Below, piece by piece: positions 6,714 through 16,300 of a stretch of DNA of 20,855 nt. Position numbers and translations under genes: made by a program. Positions within the stretch are counted from its first letter, which is position 1. Each line of letters begins with the position of its first letter. The notes under the pieces are model-generated. The model was not told the origin of the DNA. It did not search any database and saw nothing but the letters and a program-made list of their open reading frames with translations. The DNA is from JBFJVZ01 sp041623895 (GTDB lineage Bacteria > Planctomycetota > Planctomycetia > Pirellulales > Pirellulaceae), in NCBI GenBank assembly GCA_041623895.1, contig JBFJVZ010000080.1, positions 1 to 20,855 on the forward strand, in the 5' to 3' direction.

Positions 6714-8621
6714 TCATTTCGTTGCCGAATCGTCAACATCAACCAGCAGGTCCGCGATCGTTCCACTGAACCGTTCACGCGGTGCCTGATCGTCGAGCGG
6801 ATTTTTGTTGTCGTGGCCGATACAAAAGTCTTCCAACGGAAGTCTATTAAGGAGCCCGGGCGTTTCCACGCCGGCTGAAAGTCGGTCATTGATCTTCAGT
6901 GTGATTGTTCCGTCAATTCGTAGATTTGCGTCGACACTCGCTTTCGCGTCGCGATTTGTACTAGCGACGACTCGATGAATACTGTCGGAATCGTGACGAA
7001 CAGCGAAAACGACGGCGCCGTCTTTCACGTACAATGAGTAACCGATTGCGGACCCGCCGTGTGCAACGATGACGCCGTCTCCGCTGACGTCGACCGTGCA
7101 ACGAATGCGAAATGGCTTACCCGCGATCTGCGGTGCCACGGCTGACGCGTGAGCAGCGCCGATTTTGACCTTTTTCCAATCGATCGGTTTGCCGCTTGCT
7201 TGTTTTAAATTCTTTCGGGATTCGGTCGGATACAGTGTCACGGGATTCTCATTCACACCGGGTGGCCGCACGCCAGGGCCTGTCTTTCCGCTGCCGATAT
7301 CCGCGATCATCTCATCGGCCAGTTTTTGCAAACGGGCCACGACATCAGGGTTTTGATCGGCAACGTTGGTGACTTCGCCGATTTCTTCCTCCAAGTTGTA
7401 AAGCCGCAGCCCGGCGGCACTCAGGTCAGCCGGCTTTTCTTTGATTCCCATGCCCAGGCTCTGGGGCGTGATCGCCAATTTCCATGCCCCGCTTCGGACC
7501 GCTTGCAGGCGGTTTCCCTGGTAGTAGTACCACGCCTGGTGCGGCGATTCGGTTGTCTTGCCGAGCATCAGGGGAGCAATGTCTTTGCCGTCGATATTCA
7601 CGTCGCTACGAACGTTACCGCCTGCCAGCGAGACGAAGGTTGGCAAAATATCCGTTGTTCCGGCCACCGCATCGCATTGGCTACCGGCCTCAATCTTGCT
7701 CGGCCACCAACAAATCGTTGGTTCACGCACACCGCCTTCCAACGTACAACCTTTGCTGCCACGAAGCGGTCCCGAAACACCTCCCGCTTTTCCCTTGGAT
7801 GCCCACGGTCCGTTGTCGCTGGTGAAGATGACCAGTGTCTTCTTATCCAGCTGGTGTTTTCGCAGGGTATCGAGCACTTGGCCGACACTCCAATCGACTT
7901 CTTCCACCCAGTCGCCGTAAGTGCCGTTGTCCGATTTGCCAACGAAGTCCTGATGAGGAAATAGGGGAACATGCATCGCTGTATGCGGAAAATACAAAAA
8001 GAAGGGTTGATCGCGGTGCTCTTGGATGAACTTTACCGCTTCCTCGGTGTACTCGCGTGTGACGCGACGTTGGTCTTCGTCTTCCAGCAAATCAGCGACC
8101 TTATCATCGCGCAGCAGCGGGGTGACACGACGTCCGTCGACTGCAGAATTGCGCTGCATGTCATTGGAATAGGGAATTCCAAAGTAATGATCAAAGCCTT
8201 GATTGGTGGGCAGAAATTCGGGCTGATCACCCAAATGCCATTTACCGATACAGGTGGTGGCGTACCCCAGCTCCTTCAAGTATTCGGCGACCGTCGTTTC
8301 TGCCGGATTCAGCCCTTGCGGACCCGCGGGAAAGAAGACACCGGGAACACTCACTCGCGGCGCGTAACAGCCGGTCAGCAATTGGGCACGTGAAGCCGAA
8401 CAAACCGGCGCAGCATAAAAGCTGGTCAGCTTCATTCCCTCGTCGGCCATTCGATTCAGGTTTGGCGTGCGATTGAGCGTCGATCCATAGGGGCCGATAT
8501 CGCCGTAGCCCATATCGTCAATGAAGATCAAAACGAAGTTCGGTGTATCGGCCGCGAAGGTCGCAATCGAAAGCACCATCAGCATTGTGATGGCGCACAC
8601 AGAGGCGAAAAATCTGATCAT
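6714..8621 (-). CDS. Secreted sulfatase with C-terminal lectin-like domain
   Basis: 635 aa; signal peptide 1-23 (ends ATFAADTPN). Type I sulfatase features: metal-binding Asp35-Asp36 (FIDDMGYGD), the formylglycine motif C74-S-A-S-R78 followed by AQLLTG, Lys127 and His129 (GKWHLG), His213/His217 (PHTAMHVP), Asp269-Asn270 (TSDNG) and Lys290. The Cys-x-Ala-Ser-Arg form replaces the commoner Pro and is still within the accepted C-x-[P/A]-x-R signature, so the protein should be matured and active. Residues about 500-632 are rich in beta strands (KPFRIRCTVDV, LYVKDGAVVFAV, NLRIDGTITLKIND) and look like a concanavalin/LamG-like module, unlike most minimal sulfatases, possibly for glycan binding. The substrate is unknown. 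It starts 16 bases after the dehydrogenase gene on the same strand, so they probably share a transcript. Confidence 0.93.
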   Translation of the reverse strand: MIRFFASVCAITMLMVLSIATFAADTPNFVLIFIDDMGYGDIGPYGSTLNRTPNLNRMADEGMKLTSFYAAPVCSASRAQLLTGCYAPRVSVPGVFFPAGPQGLNPAETTVAEYLKELGYATTCIGKWHLGDQPEFLPTNQGFDHYFGIPYSNDMQRNSAVDGRRVTPLLRDDKVADLLEDEDQRRVTREYTEEAVKFIQEHRDQPFFLYFPHTAMHVPLFPHQDFVGKSDNGTYGDWVEEVDWSVGQVLDTLRKHQLDKKTLVIFTSDNGPWASKGKAGGVSGPLRGSKGCTLEGGVREPTICWWPSKIEAGSQCDAVAGTTDILPTFVSLAGGNVRSDVNIDGKDIAPLMLGKTTESPHQAWYYYQGNRLQAVRSGAWKLAITPQSLGMGIKEKPADLSAAGLRLYNLEEEIGEVTNVADQNPDVVARLQKLADEMIADIGSGKTGPGVRPPGVNENPVTLYPTESRKNLKQASGKPIDWKKVKIGAAHASAVAPQIAGKPFRIRCTVDVSGDGVIVAHGGSAIGYSLYVKDGAVVFAVRHDSDSIHRVVASTNRDAKASVDANLRIDGTITLKINDRLSAGVETPGLLNRLPLEDFCIGHDNKNPLDDQAPRERFSGTIADLLVDVDDSATK

Positions 8622-8637
8622 ACTTGCGTCTTCATTC

Positions 8638-11600
8638 CTACTTGGCTGCCAGGTATACGTAGTCCAAACCGAACATAAACGATTTCACGGCTTCCGGATT
8701 TGCGCCGACGATTTCGACCGTCAATCGGTTATCGCCCGCTTGCAACTTATGGACGCCCAGCGAAACGACACCGGTCGAAATCACAGCAGGCCCGTTGAAC
8801 AGATCGAATTCTTGCTCGATCGCATGACCATTGATCCCGAGTTTGACAATGCCGTAGTCGCGAGCTTTGGTCATGGCAACGAAAACTTCATATTCGCCCG
8901 CCTGCGACGCGGGGATTGCAACTTCCAATCGGTCACCTTTTTTGGCTCCCGTCCACCACAGATGGTTCGCGCCGCTCCAGCGATCGGCTTTGAAACCACT
9001 CATCCCTTGCGGTTGAGCATCTCCGGCCGTCTTGTTCAAGACTTTCATCGACTCTCCTTCAATTGCGCCCGATACTTTCCCTGACTTCTGGTCAAACATC
9101 GGGCCTTCACCGGGTCGGGGCACCTGTGTGGGACTGGCGAGATAGGCAATCAAATCGCGAACTTCGGCCGGCTTCATCTGATCGAGTTGGCCTTCGGGCA
9201 TCATGGAAACTTTGGAGAGCGTTCGTTCCTCGATGTCGGCTTTGTCGATCACCAGTTTCTCGTTCGCAGTTTGGATCACGATTGCCGAATCATTCTCTTC
9301 TTTCAGCAGTCCCGTGATCACGCGGCCATCGCCGGTCAGAATCTGCGTTGCCTGGTAGTCTTTGCCGATCAACGCATTTGGATCGATCATGTTTTGCAGG
9401 GTGTAATCCAAGTCGGCACGATTCGATCCGGTGATATCGGGACCGATGTCGCCGCCGCTGCCGAACAGACGATGACATTTACCGCAGACGTTGTCGTAGA
9501 CCAACCTGCCGTGTGATAAGTCTGCCCGAGCGATGACTTGTGGTGTGAGTTGCTTCTTCAAGGCATCGATCTTCGCCCTCTTTTCCGCCGGCGTGGACCG
9601 CATCGTGCCCCAAACTTTGTTGACTTTTTCCACCAGTGCCTTGTCACCCAGTAATTCAATTTGTCGGATCGCGACAGCGGACAGATGCTGACGCGGAATC
9701 TGTTCTTTTTCCACAGCATCCAGCAACTTGGCAGCGAAAGCAACGCGAGAAACGAGCGTCAAAACAGCATCGGATTTTTCGCTGGCAGCAAACGATGCGT
9801 ACTTACCAATGATTGCGTCGGCGGTCGGCGCGTGTTCGTAACCTGCCAATCCACGAATGACAGCGGCTCGCATTTCCGCGTCATCCAACAAGCTAATCAA
9901 AACGGGCGGGAGTTCGGAATCCTTGCCGCTGATCAACGCGGCCAATGCATTTTGTCGTGATGATAGCTTCGCCTGCTTGTTGGTAACGATTTCACGAAGC
10001 AGGGGAAAGATCGACGAGTCACCGAATTTGACGGTGATCAGCTGTGCTTGTTCGCGGACTTGCTGGTCGTCGATGGCAGCAAGCTTCGCGTACACGACGG
10101 GCCAACCTGTGGGCATCTTCAACCTGCCCTGCTTGCTGACTGCCGCCGCGATCTCACCAAGCATCATCTTTTGAACGCTGACATCATCCGCCTTCGATAA
10201 TGCGGCCAACAAATCATTGATCGCTACGGGATCTGCCGCGGCACGCCGGTAAATGAACTGACGCACGAGCGGGATCCGAGAGTCCGCGGCTAAAGCGATC
10301 GCACGGGTGGGATCTTCGACCACTAAGGGCTCGATGCCATACCAAATCATGAGTGGTAAATTGTGGTCAAAGGCATCGTCACCGTGCCGCAACAGTCCTT
10401 CGGCGATCGGCCACCGTTCTTCCAGCGGCAACTGTTGCAACGCGGACGCCAAATACAGTCGTACCAGTGATGATTCATCGCTGCGCGCGAGTTCGGCAAG
10501 TTTTTCCAGGTGCGCTGACTGACCGTCTTCCAGATCCAATTGAATCGCCCAGCCGCGAATGTATTCCGACTTGTGTGTGTCCACCTCGAGCAATTGGCCG
10601 ATATCTTCCGCTGCCAGCAGGCCACAAACGTGCGCCGTCCACAGTGCCCGCAAACGCCGTTTAACATCCTTATGACCGGTGAAGATTTCTGAAAGCGCAG
10701 CGTGCTCGACGTGTCGAGACGCTTGTCTCCCGCGCGCTGACGCTTGGGCCATCCGCTCCTGCAGAATTCGCCGCGCCATCCTGACGTACCATTCGTTTTC
10801 GTGTAAGTGCAACTCCACCAGCTCCGCAAAATTCAACTTCGCCAAGTCAACCGCCTGTGGTTTGGGAGTAGCGAAACTGACACGATAGATGCGGCCATTG
10901 GTTCGATCCCAGATTTCCTTGTCGCGTCGATGGCAGGCATTCTTGTCGTACCAATCGATCACATAAACACTGCCGTCGGGGGCGTATTTCATATTGATGG
11001 CACGAAACCAACGGTCGTTGGCAAACAAAATGTCCTCGCCGTGCGCTGCGACGTATCCGCTACCGACGCGTCGCAACCGATCATTGTTAATCCGGTTGCC
11101 GTGAATGTTGGCCATGAAAATCGAGCCGCGATACTGAACGGGCCAGTTGTCACCCAAATAGATCATTGCTCCACAGTGAGCGTGTCCACCGCCGGCGGCG
11201 TCGGTATCGTTGTGCGCGACCGCGCTGTCGCGCCCCCACCAGGCGTGATCGCGAATATTGCCGGCGTAATGTGCATGATCGGCAATCGTCTTGATGTCAT
11301 CGTAAAGATAAGGATTGAAGTGCTGGCCGCCTTGACGCTGATAACGAGCACCTTGAATGATGTGATACATGTGTGGAATCACGCAGGCCGTGATGAAGGC
11401 TTGCCCGTAGTCGTTGAAATCGACTCCCCAAGGATTGCTGGTGCCGCGGGCGAACATCTCGAATTGATGCCGGACGGGATGATAGCGCCAGACACCGCAA
11501 TTCAGCGGAAGTCGCTGATCATCCGGCGTGCCCGGTTTCCCGACTTTGGAATGAGTGAAAACACCATGGCAACCGTACAACCAACCATCGGGCCCCCAAA

Positions 11601-13317
11601 TAAACGCATTCAGCGTCTCGTGAGTGTCCTGATAACCGAATCCATCCAGCAAGATTTCCGGCTCGCCATCGGGGATGTCGTCGCCGTCCCGATCGGGAAT
11701 GAACATCAGGTAAGGAGCAGCGCCGACCCAAACTCCGCCGAAACCGACTTCCATTCCGCTGACCAGATTCAGTCCATCGATGAACACAGTGCGTGAGTCG
11801 AATTCGCCGTCGTGATCGGTGTCTTCCAGGATGATGATCTTATCTTGGCCTTCGCCTTCCGCCGCACGAATCGGATAGGTATGAGCTTCCGCGACCCATA
11901 ATCGTCCCCGGTGATCAAACGCCATGGCAATCGGCTGATGCACCATTGGTTCCCCGGCGGCCAATTGCACGTGAAAACCATCGGGGACGGTGATTGCCTT
12001 GGCGGCTGCTTTCGGCTCCAGGCCTTCGCCGGCCGGCAAGCCTTCGGCTGCGGGGCGCGCAGAAAGATCGCGTGCTCGCGGCGAGATTCTTGCTGCCGTT
12101 TGAGGCGGCGCGGTCGCCCGTTTTTGGATGTGGACGTAAGTCCCTTTCTTGTTTCCGACAACGACATCGATCGCACCGTCGCCGTTGACGTCGGCCACGT
12201 CGACTTCCGTGCCAACACCCGAATCATCATCGATCAGATGTGGCACCCAGCGAACTTCCTGTGCGGAGTCGCCATCGCGCTGCAGTTGGAACCAATAAAC
12301 AACTGCGGGATCGCTCGGCTGTGCATCACCACGGGGCCCGTGAGCCCAATAACGTTTCCCAGTGACGATGTCTTTTAATCCGTCACCGTCGACATCAACC
12401 AATTCAACCGCGTGCAACTGTGAAAAAACAACACCGTACGGATTGTCGGCAGCCTGAGTGCCCATGATGACATGTTTGCGAAAATCAATCTTGTTCTCAG
12501 TGGCGACTTGCTCGAACCAGGCAAGCCCGTAGCCGTGCGCGTTCTCGCTGCAGATCACATCGTTGTCGCCGTCACCGTCAACGTCATAGGCAAAGATCTG
12601 AGCGTTGCCATGTCCTTGGCTAAAGGCGTACGGATGTTTGGTCCAGATCGGATCACCATCAAGCGATTCCGGTTGTTGCCACCAGCCATTCTTTTCGATG
12701 ATGTCCAGGCGGCCATCACCATTGACGTCACCGACTCCCAGACCATGAGTGAAACGGCCGCCGGCGCTCTTGTCGGAGACCCGTCGGAATTTCCAAGCAG
12801 ATTGTGGCGATTGTACGTTAACCTCGGCAAACCCGAAGTAACCTTCGCTGCTACAGACGATGTCACGTCGCCCGTCGCCATTGATGTCAACAAAGGTGGG
12901 TGATTCGTTGTCAACAAGATTCAGCACCTGATGTCGCTGCCAGAACCGCTGGGATCCCTTGGGATTTTCGTACCACGACGCATCCTGACCCGGGAATCCG
13001 TAGATCAGGATGTCGTCCCAGCCGTCGTCGTTGAAATCTTCGCAGTAGGCAAAGAAGTTGTTCGAGTAACCATGTGGGTCGAATGGGTCTTGGGCATAGA
13101 ACTGATGTTTCGTCTGAAACGTCGGGCCTGCGTACCAAAAAGGACCAGAGGCGACGTCCGCCGCACCATCGTTATTGAAGTCACCAACCGTCGCACCTTC
13201 GCTGTAGAACTGACTCGATAGCCGGTGCGTTTGCCAGTCAATGCGATATTTTTCTTGCGCGTAACTGTTGGTACAGGCCCAGCACAATCCGAAAAGCAAT
13301 AAAGTGCGCGTAAACAA
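8638..13317 (-). CDS. Multidomain secreted dehydrogenase-cytochrome (VCBS + PVC dehydrogenase + c-heme)
   Basis: 1559 aa, TTG start with a GGAG site upstream; signal peptide 1-20 (ends TNSYA). Domains in order: seven FG-GAP/VCBS calcium-binding repeats (near 46, 93, 143, 196, 244, 307 and 375, each like GDVNGDGRLD), which would make a seven-bladed propeller; a Pro/Ala-rich linker (400-440); a PVC membrane-bound dehydrogenase propeller (about 441-815, TIGR02604-type, with VPDGFHVQLAAGEP and GRLWVAEAHTYP); HEAT-like helices (about 825-1260); a Pirellula/Verrucomicrobium heme domain (about 1262-1397, TIGR02603-type) with C1278-GK-C1281-H1282 and Met1372 or Met1373 as likely axial ligand; and a C-terminal beta domain (about 1410-1557) that may bind carbohydrate. 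The likely role is oxidation of a sugar or alcohol outside the cytoplasm, passing electrons to the heme. Many relatives lack the N-terminal VCBS propeller. It lies between the SNF2 and sulfatase genes. Confidence 0.92.
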   Translation of the reverse strand: MFTRTLLLFGLCWACTNSYAQEKYRIDWQTHRLSSQFYSEGATVGDFNNDGAADVASGPFWYAGPTFQTKHQFYAQDPFDPHGYSNNFFAYCEDFNDDGWDDILIYGFPGQDASWYENPKGSQRFWQRHQVLNLVDNESPTFVDINGDGRRDIVCSSEGYFGFAEVNVQSPQSAWKFRRVSDKSAGGRFTHGLGVGDVNGDGRLDIIEKNGWWQQPESLDGDPIWTKHPYAFSQGHGNAQIFAYDVDGDGDNDVICSENAHGYGLAWFEQVATENKIDFRKHVIMGTQAADNPYGVVFSQLHAVELVDVDGDGLKDIVTGKRYWAHGPRGDAQPSDPAVVYWFQLQRDGDSAQEVRWVPHLIDDDSGVGTEVDVADVNGDGAIDVVVGNKKGTYVHIQKRATAPPQTAARISPRARDLSARPAAEGLPAGEGLEPKAAAKAITVPDGFHVQLAAGEPMVHQPIAMAFDHRGRLWVAEAHTYPIRAAEGEGQDKIIILEDTDHDGEFDSRTVFIDGLNLVSGMEVGFGGVWVGAAPYLMFIPDRDGDDIPDGEPEILLDGFGYQDTHETLNAFIWGPDGWLYGCHGVFTHSKVGKPGTPDDQRLPLNCGVWRYHPVRHQFEMFARGTSNPWGVDFNDYGQAFITACVIPHMYHIIQGARYQRQGGQHFNPYLYDDIKTIADHAHYAGNIRDHAWWGRDSAVAHNDTDAAGGGHAHCGAMIYLGDNWPVQYRGSIFMANIHGNRINNDRLRRVGSGYVAAHGEDILFANDRWFRAINMKYAPDGSVYVIDWYDKNACHRRDKEIWDRTNGRIYRVSFATPKPQAVDLAKLNFAELVELHLHENEWYVRMARRILQERMAQASARGRQASRHVEHAALSEIFTGHKDVKRRLRALWTAHVCGLLAAEDIGQLLEVDTHKSEYIRGWAIQLDLEDGQSAHLEKLAELARSDESSLVRLYLASALQQLPLEERWPIAEGLLRHGDDAFDHNLPLMIWYGIEPLVVEDPTRAIALAADSRIPLVRQFIYRRAAADPVAINDLLAALSKADDVSVQKMMLGEIAAAVSKQGRLKMPTGWPVVYAKLAAIDDQQVREQAQLITVKFGDSSIFPLLREIVTNKQAKLSSRQNALAALISGKDSELPPVLISLLDDAEMRAAVIRGLAGYEHAPTADAIIGKYASFAASEKSDAVLTLVSRVAFAAKLLDAVEKEQIPRQHLSAVAIRQIELLGDKALVEKVNKVWGTMRSTPAEKRAKIDALKKQLTPQVIARADLSHGRLVYDNVCGKCHRLFGSGGDIGPDITGSNRADLDYTLQNMIDPNALIGKDYQATQILTGDGRVITGLLKEENDSAIVIQTANEKLVIDKADIEERTLSKVSMMPEGQLDQMKPAEVRDLIAYLASPTQVPRPGEGPMFDQKSGKVSGAIEGESMKVLNKTAGDAQPQGMSGFKADRWSGANHLWWTGAKKGDRLEVAIPASQAGEYEVFVAMTKARDYGIVKLGINGHAIEQEFDLFNGPAVISTGVVSLGVHKLQAGDNRLTVEIVGANPEAVKSFMFGLDYVYLAAK

Positions 13318-13326
13318 AGCGGGGGT

Positions 13327-13330
13327 CTCC
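13327..13330 (-). promoter_or_regulatory. Ribosome binding site fixing the TTG start of the dehydrogenase
   Basis: On the minus strand GGAG stands 9 bases before the TTG at 13317. An in-frame TAA lies at 13342-13344 and no ATG or GTG falls between it and the TTG. Starting at TTG gives a clean signal peptide, so this site decides the start. Confidence 0.6.
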
Positions 13331-13376
13331 GAAGAAGTTGGTTAAGCAGACGATTATAGCTGAGGACGAAAGATCG

Positions 13377-16300
13377 TTACGGCTCTGATCGTAGCATCCG
13401 AATCAGGTCGACGTTTGATAATTTTCCAGCTGCTTCGGTGCCCTGCATGACCCCCGCCACCAAATCCCGCTTCGAATCGTGAAGTGCCAGGATCTCCTCT
13501 TCAATCGTGCTGCGTGCGATGATCCGGTACACCATCACCGCTTTCTCTTGTCCAATGCGGTGAGCGCGGTCGGTGGCTTGATCTTCGACAGCCGGGTTCC
13601 ACCACGGATCCATGTGAATCACATAGTCCGCGGCTGTCAGGTTCAGCCCCGTGCCACCGGCTTTTAGCGAAATCAGGAAAGCATCCGCATTGCCTTCTTG
13701 AAACCGGTCGACGGCTTGCTGTCTTGCTGCTGGTGGAGTCGAGCCGTCCAAGTACTCGAAGGTAAACCCACGCTGTTGCAACTGTTCACGAATCAAGCCG
13801 AGATACGAAGTAAATTGGCTAAAGATCAAGGCACGATGACCTTCTTCGCGGAGGCTCTCCAGCGTCTCACAAAGCTGGTCCAATTTTGCGGATGATCCCT
13901 TCCAATTCTCCTTCAGCAAGCCGGCGTGGCAGCAGATCTGTCGCAGGCGTGTGAGCAGGGCGAGTATCTTGAATCGTTGATCTTGAATGTTGGGCAGCGA
14001 CTCGATCGTTTCGAGTTCTCCCAGAGCCACACGCCGCACGTTCTCGTATTCGTCCCGTTCTGCGGGCGAAAGATCGACGTAAAGGTTCATTTCGGTCCGC
14101 GGCGGCAATTCGGTCAACACGTCGGATTTCTTTCGCCGCAACACGAACGGTTTCAGTCGCTCGGCCAACGCATGTCGGCTCTCGTCATCGCCGTGTTTTT
14201 CGATGGGAGTCGCATAGCGCCGTCGAAACTGGTCCCAGCCACCGAAGACGCCCGGAGAAACGACGTGGAACAGACTCCAAAGTTCGCCCAAGTGGTTTTC
14301 CACAGGCGTTCCCGTTAGTGCGACAGTCCAATCAGCATGGAAAGTTGCAATGGCACGAGATGTTTTACTGCGGCTGTTCTTGATCGCTTGAGCCTCATCC
14401 AGAACCAGCGTGCCCCAGTCAACCTTGGCAAGCTCTGCGGCATCACGCAGGGCTAAACCGTAGCTGCAAACGACAAGGTCACCAGGCCCGACGCTCGGCA
14501 AGAATTCACCCCGCTCGGTCTCCCGATAGAGATGCGCGTTTAGTTCCGGCGTGAATCGTTCCGCTTCGCGTTCCCAATTGAATCCGACCGAAGTCGGAGC
14601 GATCACCAATGCCGGGCCCTGACTTCGGCGGTCCAGCAAAACCGCGAGCGTCTGAATTGTTTTTCCCAGGCCCATGTCATCGGCCAAAATCCCACCCACA
14701 CCCCACTCCGCCAGCCGCCGCAGCCATTTGTAACCGTCGATCTGATAGTCGCGGAGTTGGGCGTCAAGTCCCTCGGGGACCTGCGGCTGTAAATTTTCGG
14801 CCCGTTCAAGTCGATCGAGGCATGCTTGCCAGTTTCGCGTTGTCTTGACAACGATTTCTGTATCCAGAAGTTCGCGCACGGCGGGCGCTGCCGTCGCATC
14901 AAGCTTCAGCGTCTTTCGATCCGAGTACGTGGCATCACGTAGCCGTTGCAGCCGCTTTCGCAGGTCGCCAGAAATCTTGGCCCACTGGCCTTCTCCGAGC
15001 GGAACATAATCGCCATCCAGATTGCTATCACCGGAAAGTCCGAAAAGCAAATCCTCCAGTGATAGTTTTTGCTTTCCAAAGTCGCATTCCCCGGTCACGC
15101 CAAACCAATTCCGTTTGCTGGAAATGTCCACGCGCACATTCCGCGCAGTCAAAGTGCCGAGCACCATCACCGGCTTCTCACTCGTCTTGTCCCACAAAAC
15201 CTCGATCTCGAATTCACCGGATTCCAGCTTTTCGATCAAGTCCAGCCCTGAATCGAAGTCATGAATGGTGCCGAAGAAGGTGTCGTCAACGTCGAGACCT
15301 AGTTTTTCGGCAAGCCGGTTCATTGCCGCTTGTTCGGGGACCGGTAGACGCTGCACTTGAACCGGTTTGCCGTCACGCTCCGTGGTGACGATCATGGGAT
15401 CCCTGCCTGGTATTCGCAAAGCGCCCGCAGCGTCGCGGACACGCAGACCGTAATCGAGCGTTCCATCATTGCGTGATCTGAGCAGAATGACAGGTTTGGC
15501 GGGCTCTTGGACAACAACACCAAAATGTTCCTCCGGCAAACGAAGCGAAATCCGCTGCTGCAGCGGACGAACCTTCCTCAGAAGTTCGTCCATGTGTTCA
15601 CTGCCGATAGGACCCAATCCAAGCAATTGCTTGACGACGTCGGCCGCTTGTTTGCCGCACGGATAGTAACGAACGCACGCCCTTGTCTTATCAATCAGCA
15701 ATAACGCATCCGCTGTCCCTACGATCGAATTGATGTTTGGGTCCCCGTTATCATTGACAAACGCAAATTTCCAATTCGATTCGACCTCCAGCATGCTCAG
15801 CAGTAACGGCCCGCACTCGACTTCACAAGGCTCATTCTCCAGCATCACATGCGGGCAACCGACCAGCGACTTGACTGCCGCACAGACATCAAGCCTGTAC
15901 TTTGGCTCAGCATAGTAATAGCCGCTGGTAGTCAATCTGATTTGCGCGATGACGGATCGATCGGCATCCGTCAACGGCAAGTCGTCACGGTCGATCAAGT
16001 TTAGCAGTGAGATCTTTTTCCCTTTAGTAAACCCATCTCCCCGCTTCTTCTTTTGTTGAATCACCGGATGGATTCCGACTTCGTTTCCGTCACCCGTGAT
16101 TCTCCAAACCAGTCGTTGCGCGGTTTTCGTCACGACTTCGGGAAGCGTTGCATCGCCAGCGAGTTCATTGCCCAGCACGCCGGTTTGCGATGAAAGAATT
16201 CGATCGAGCTGTCGCAGAGCTTGCCTGGAAAGATCAGATCGAAACCGGTCCCGGCTGGGCGAGCCTTTATCCCAACGTCCTTTATCGACGCGTCGTCGAA

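Noticed and set aside
7326..7964. 212-aa open frame opposite the first sulfatase
   Set aside because: Antisense shadow of conserved sulfatase motifs; no recognisable features of its own.
10807..11796. 329-aa open frame opposite the dehydrogenase
   Set aside because: Long, but it is the antisense shadow of a strongly supported domain; the minus strand has the family motifs and the plus frame has none.
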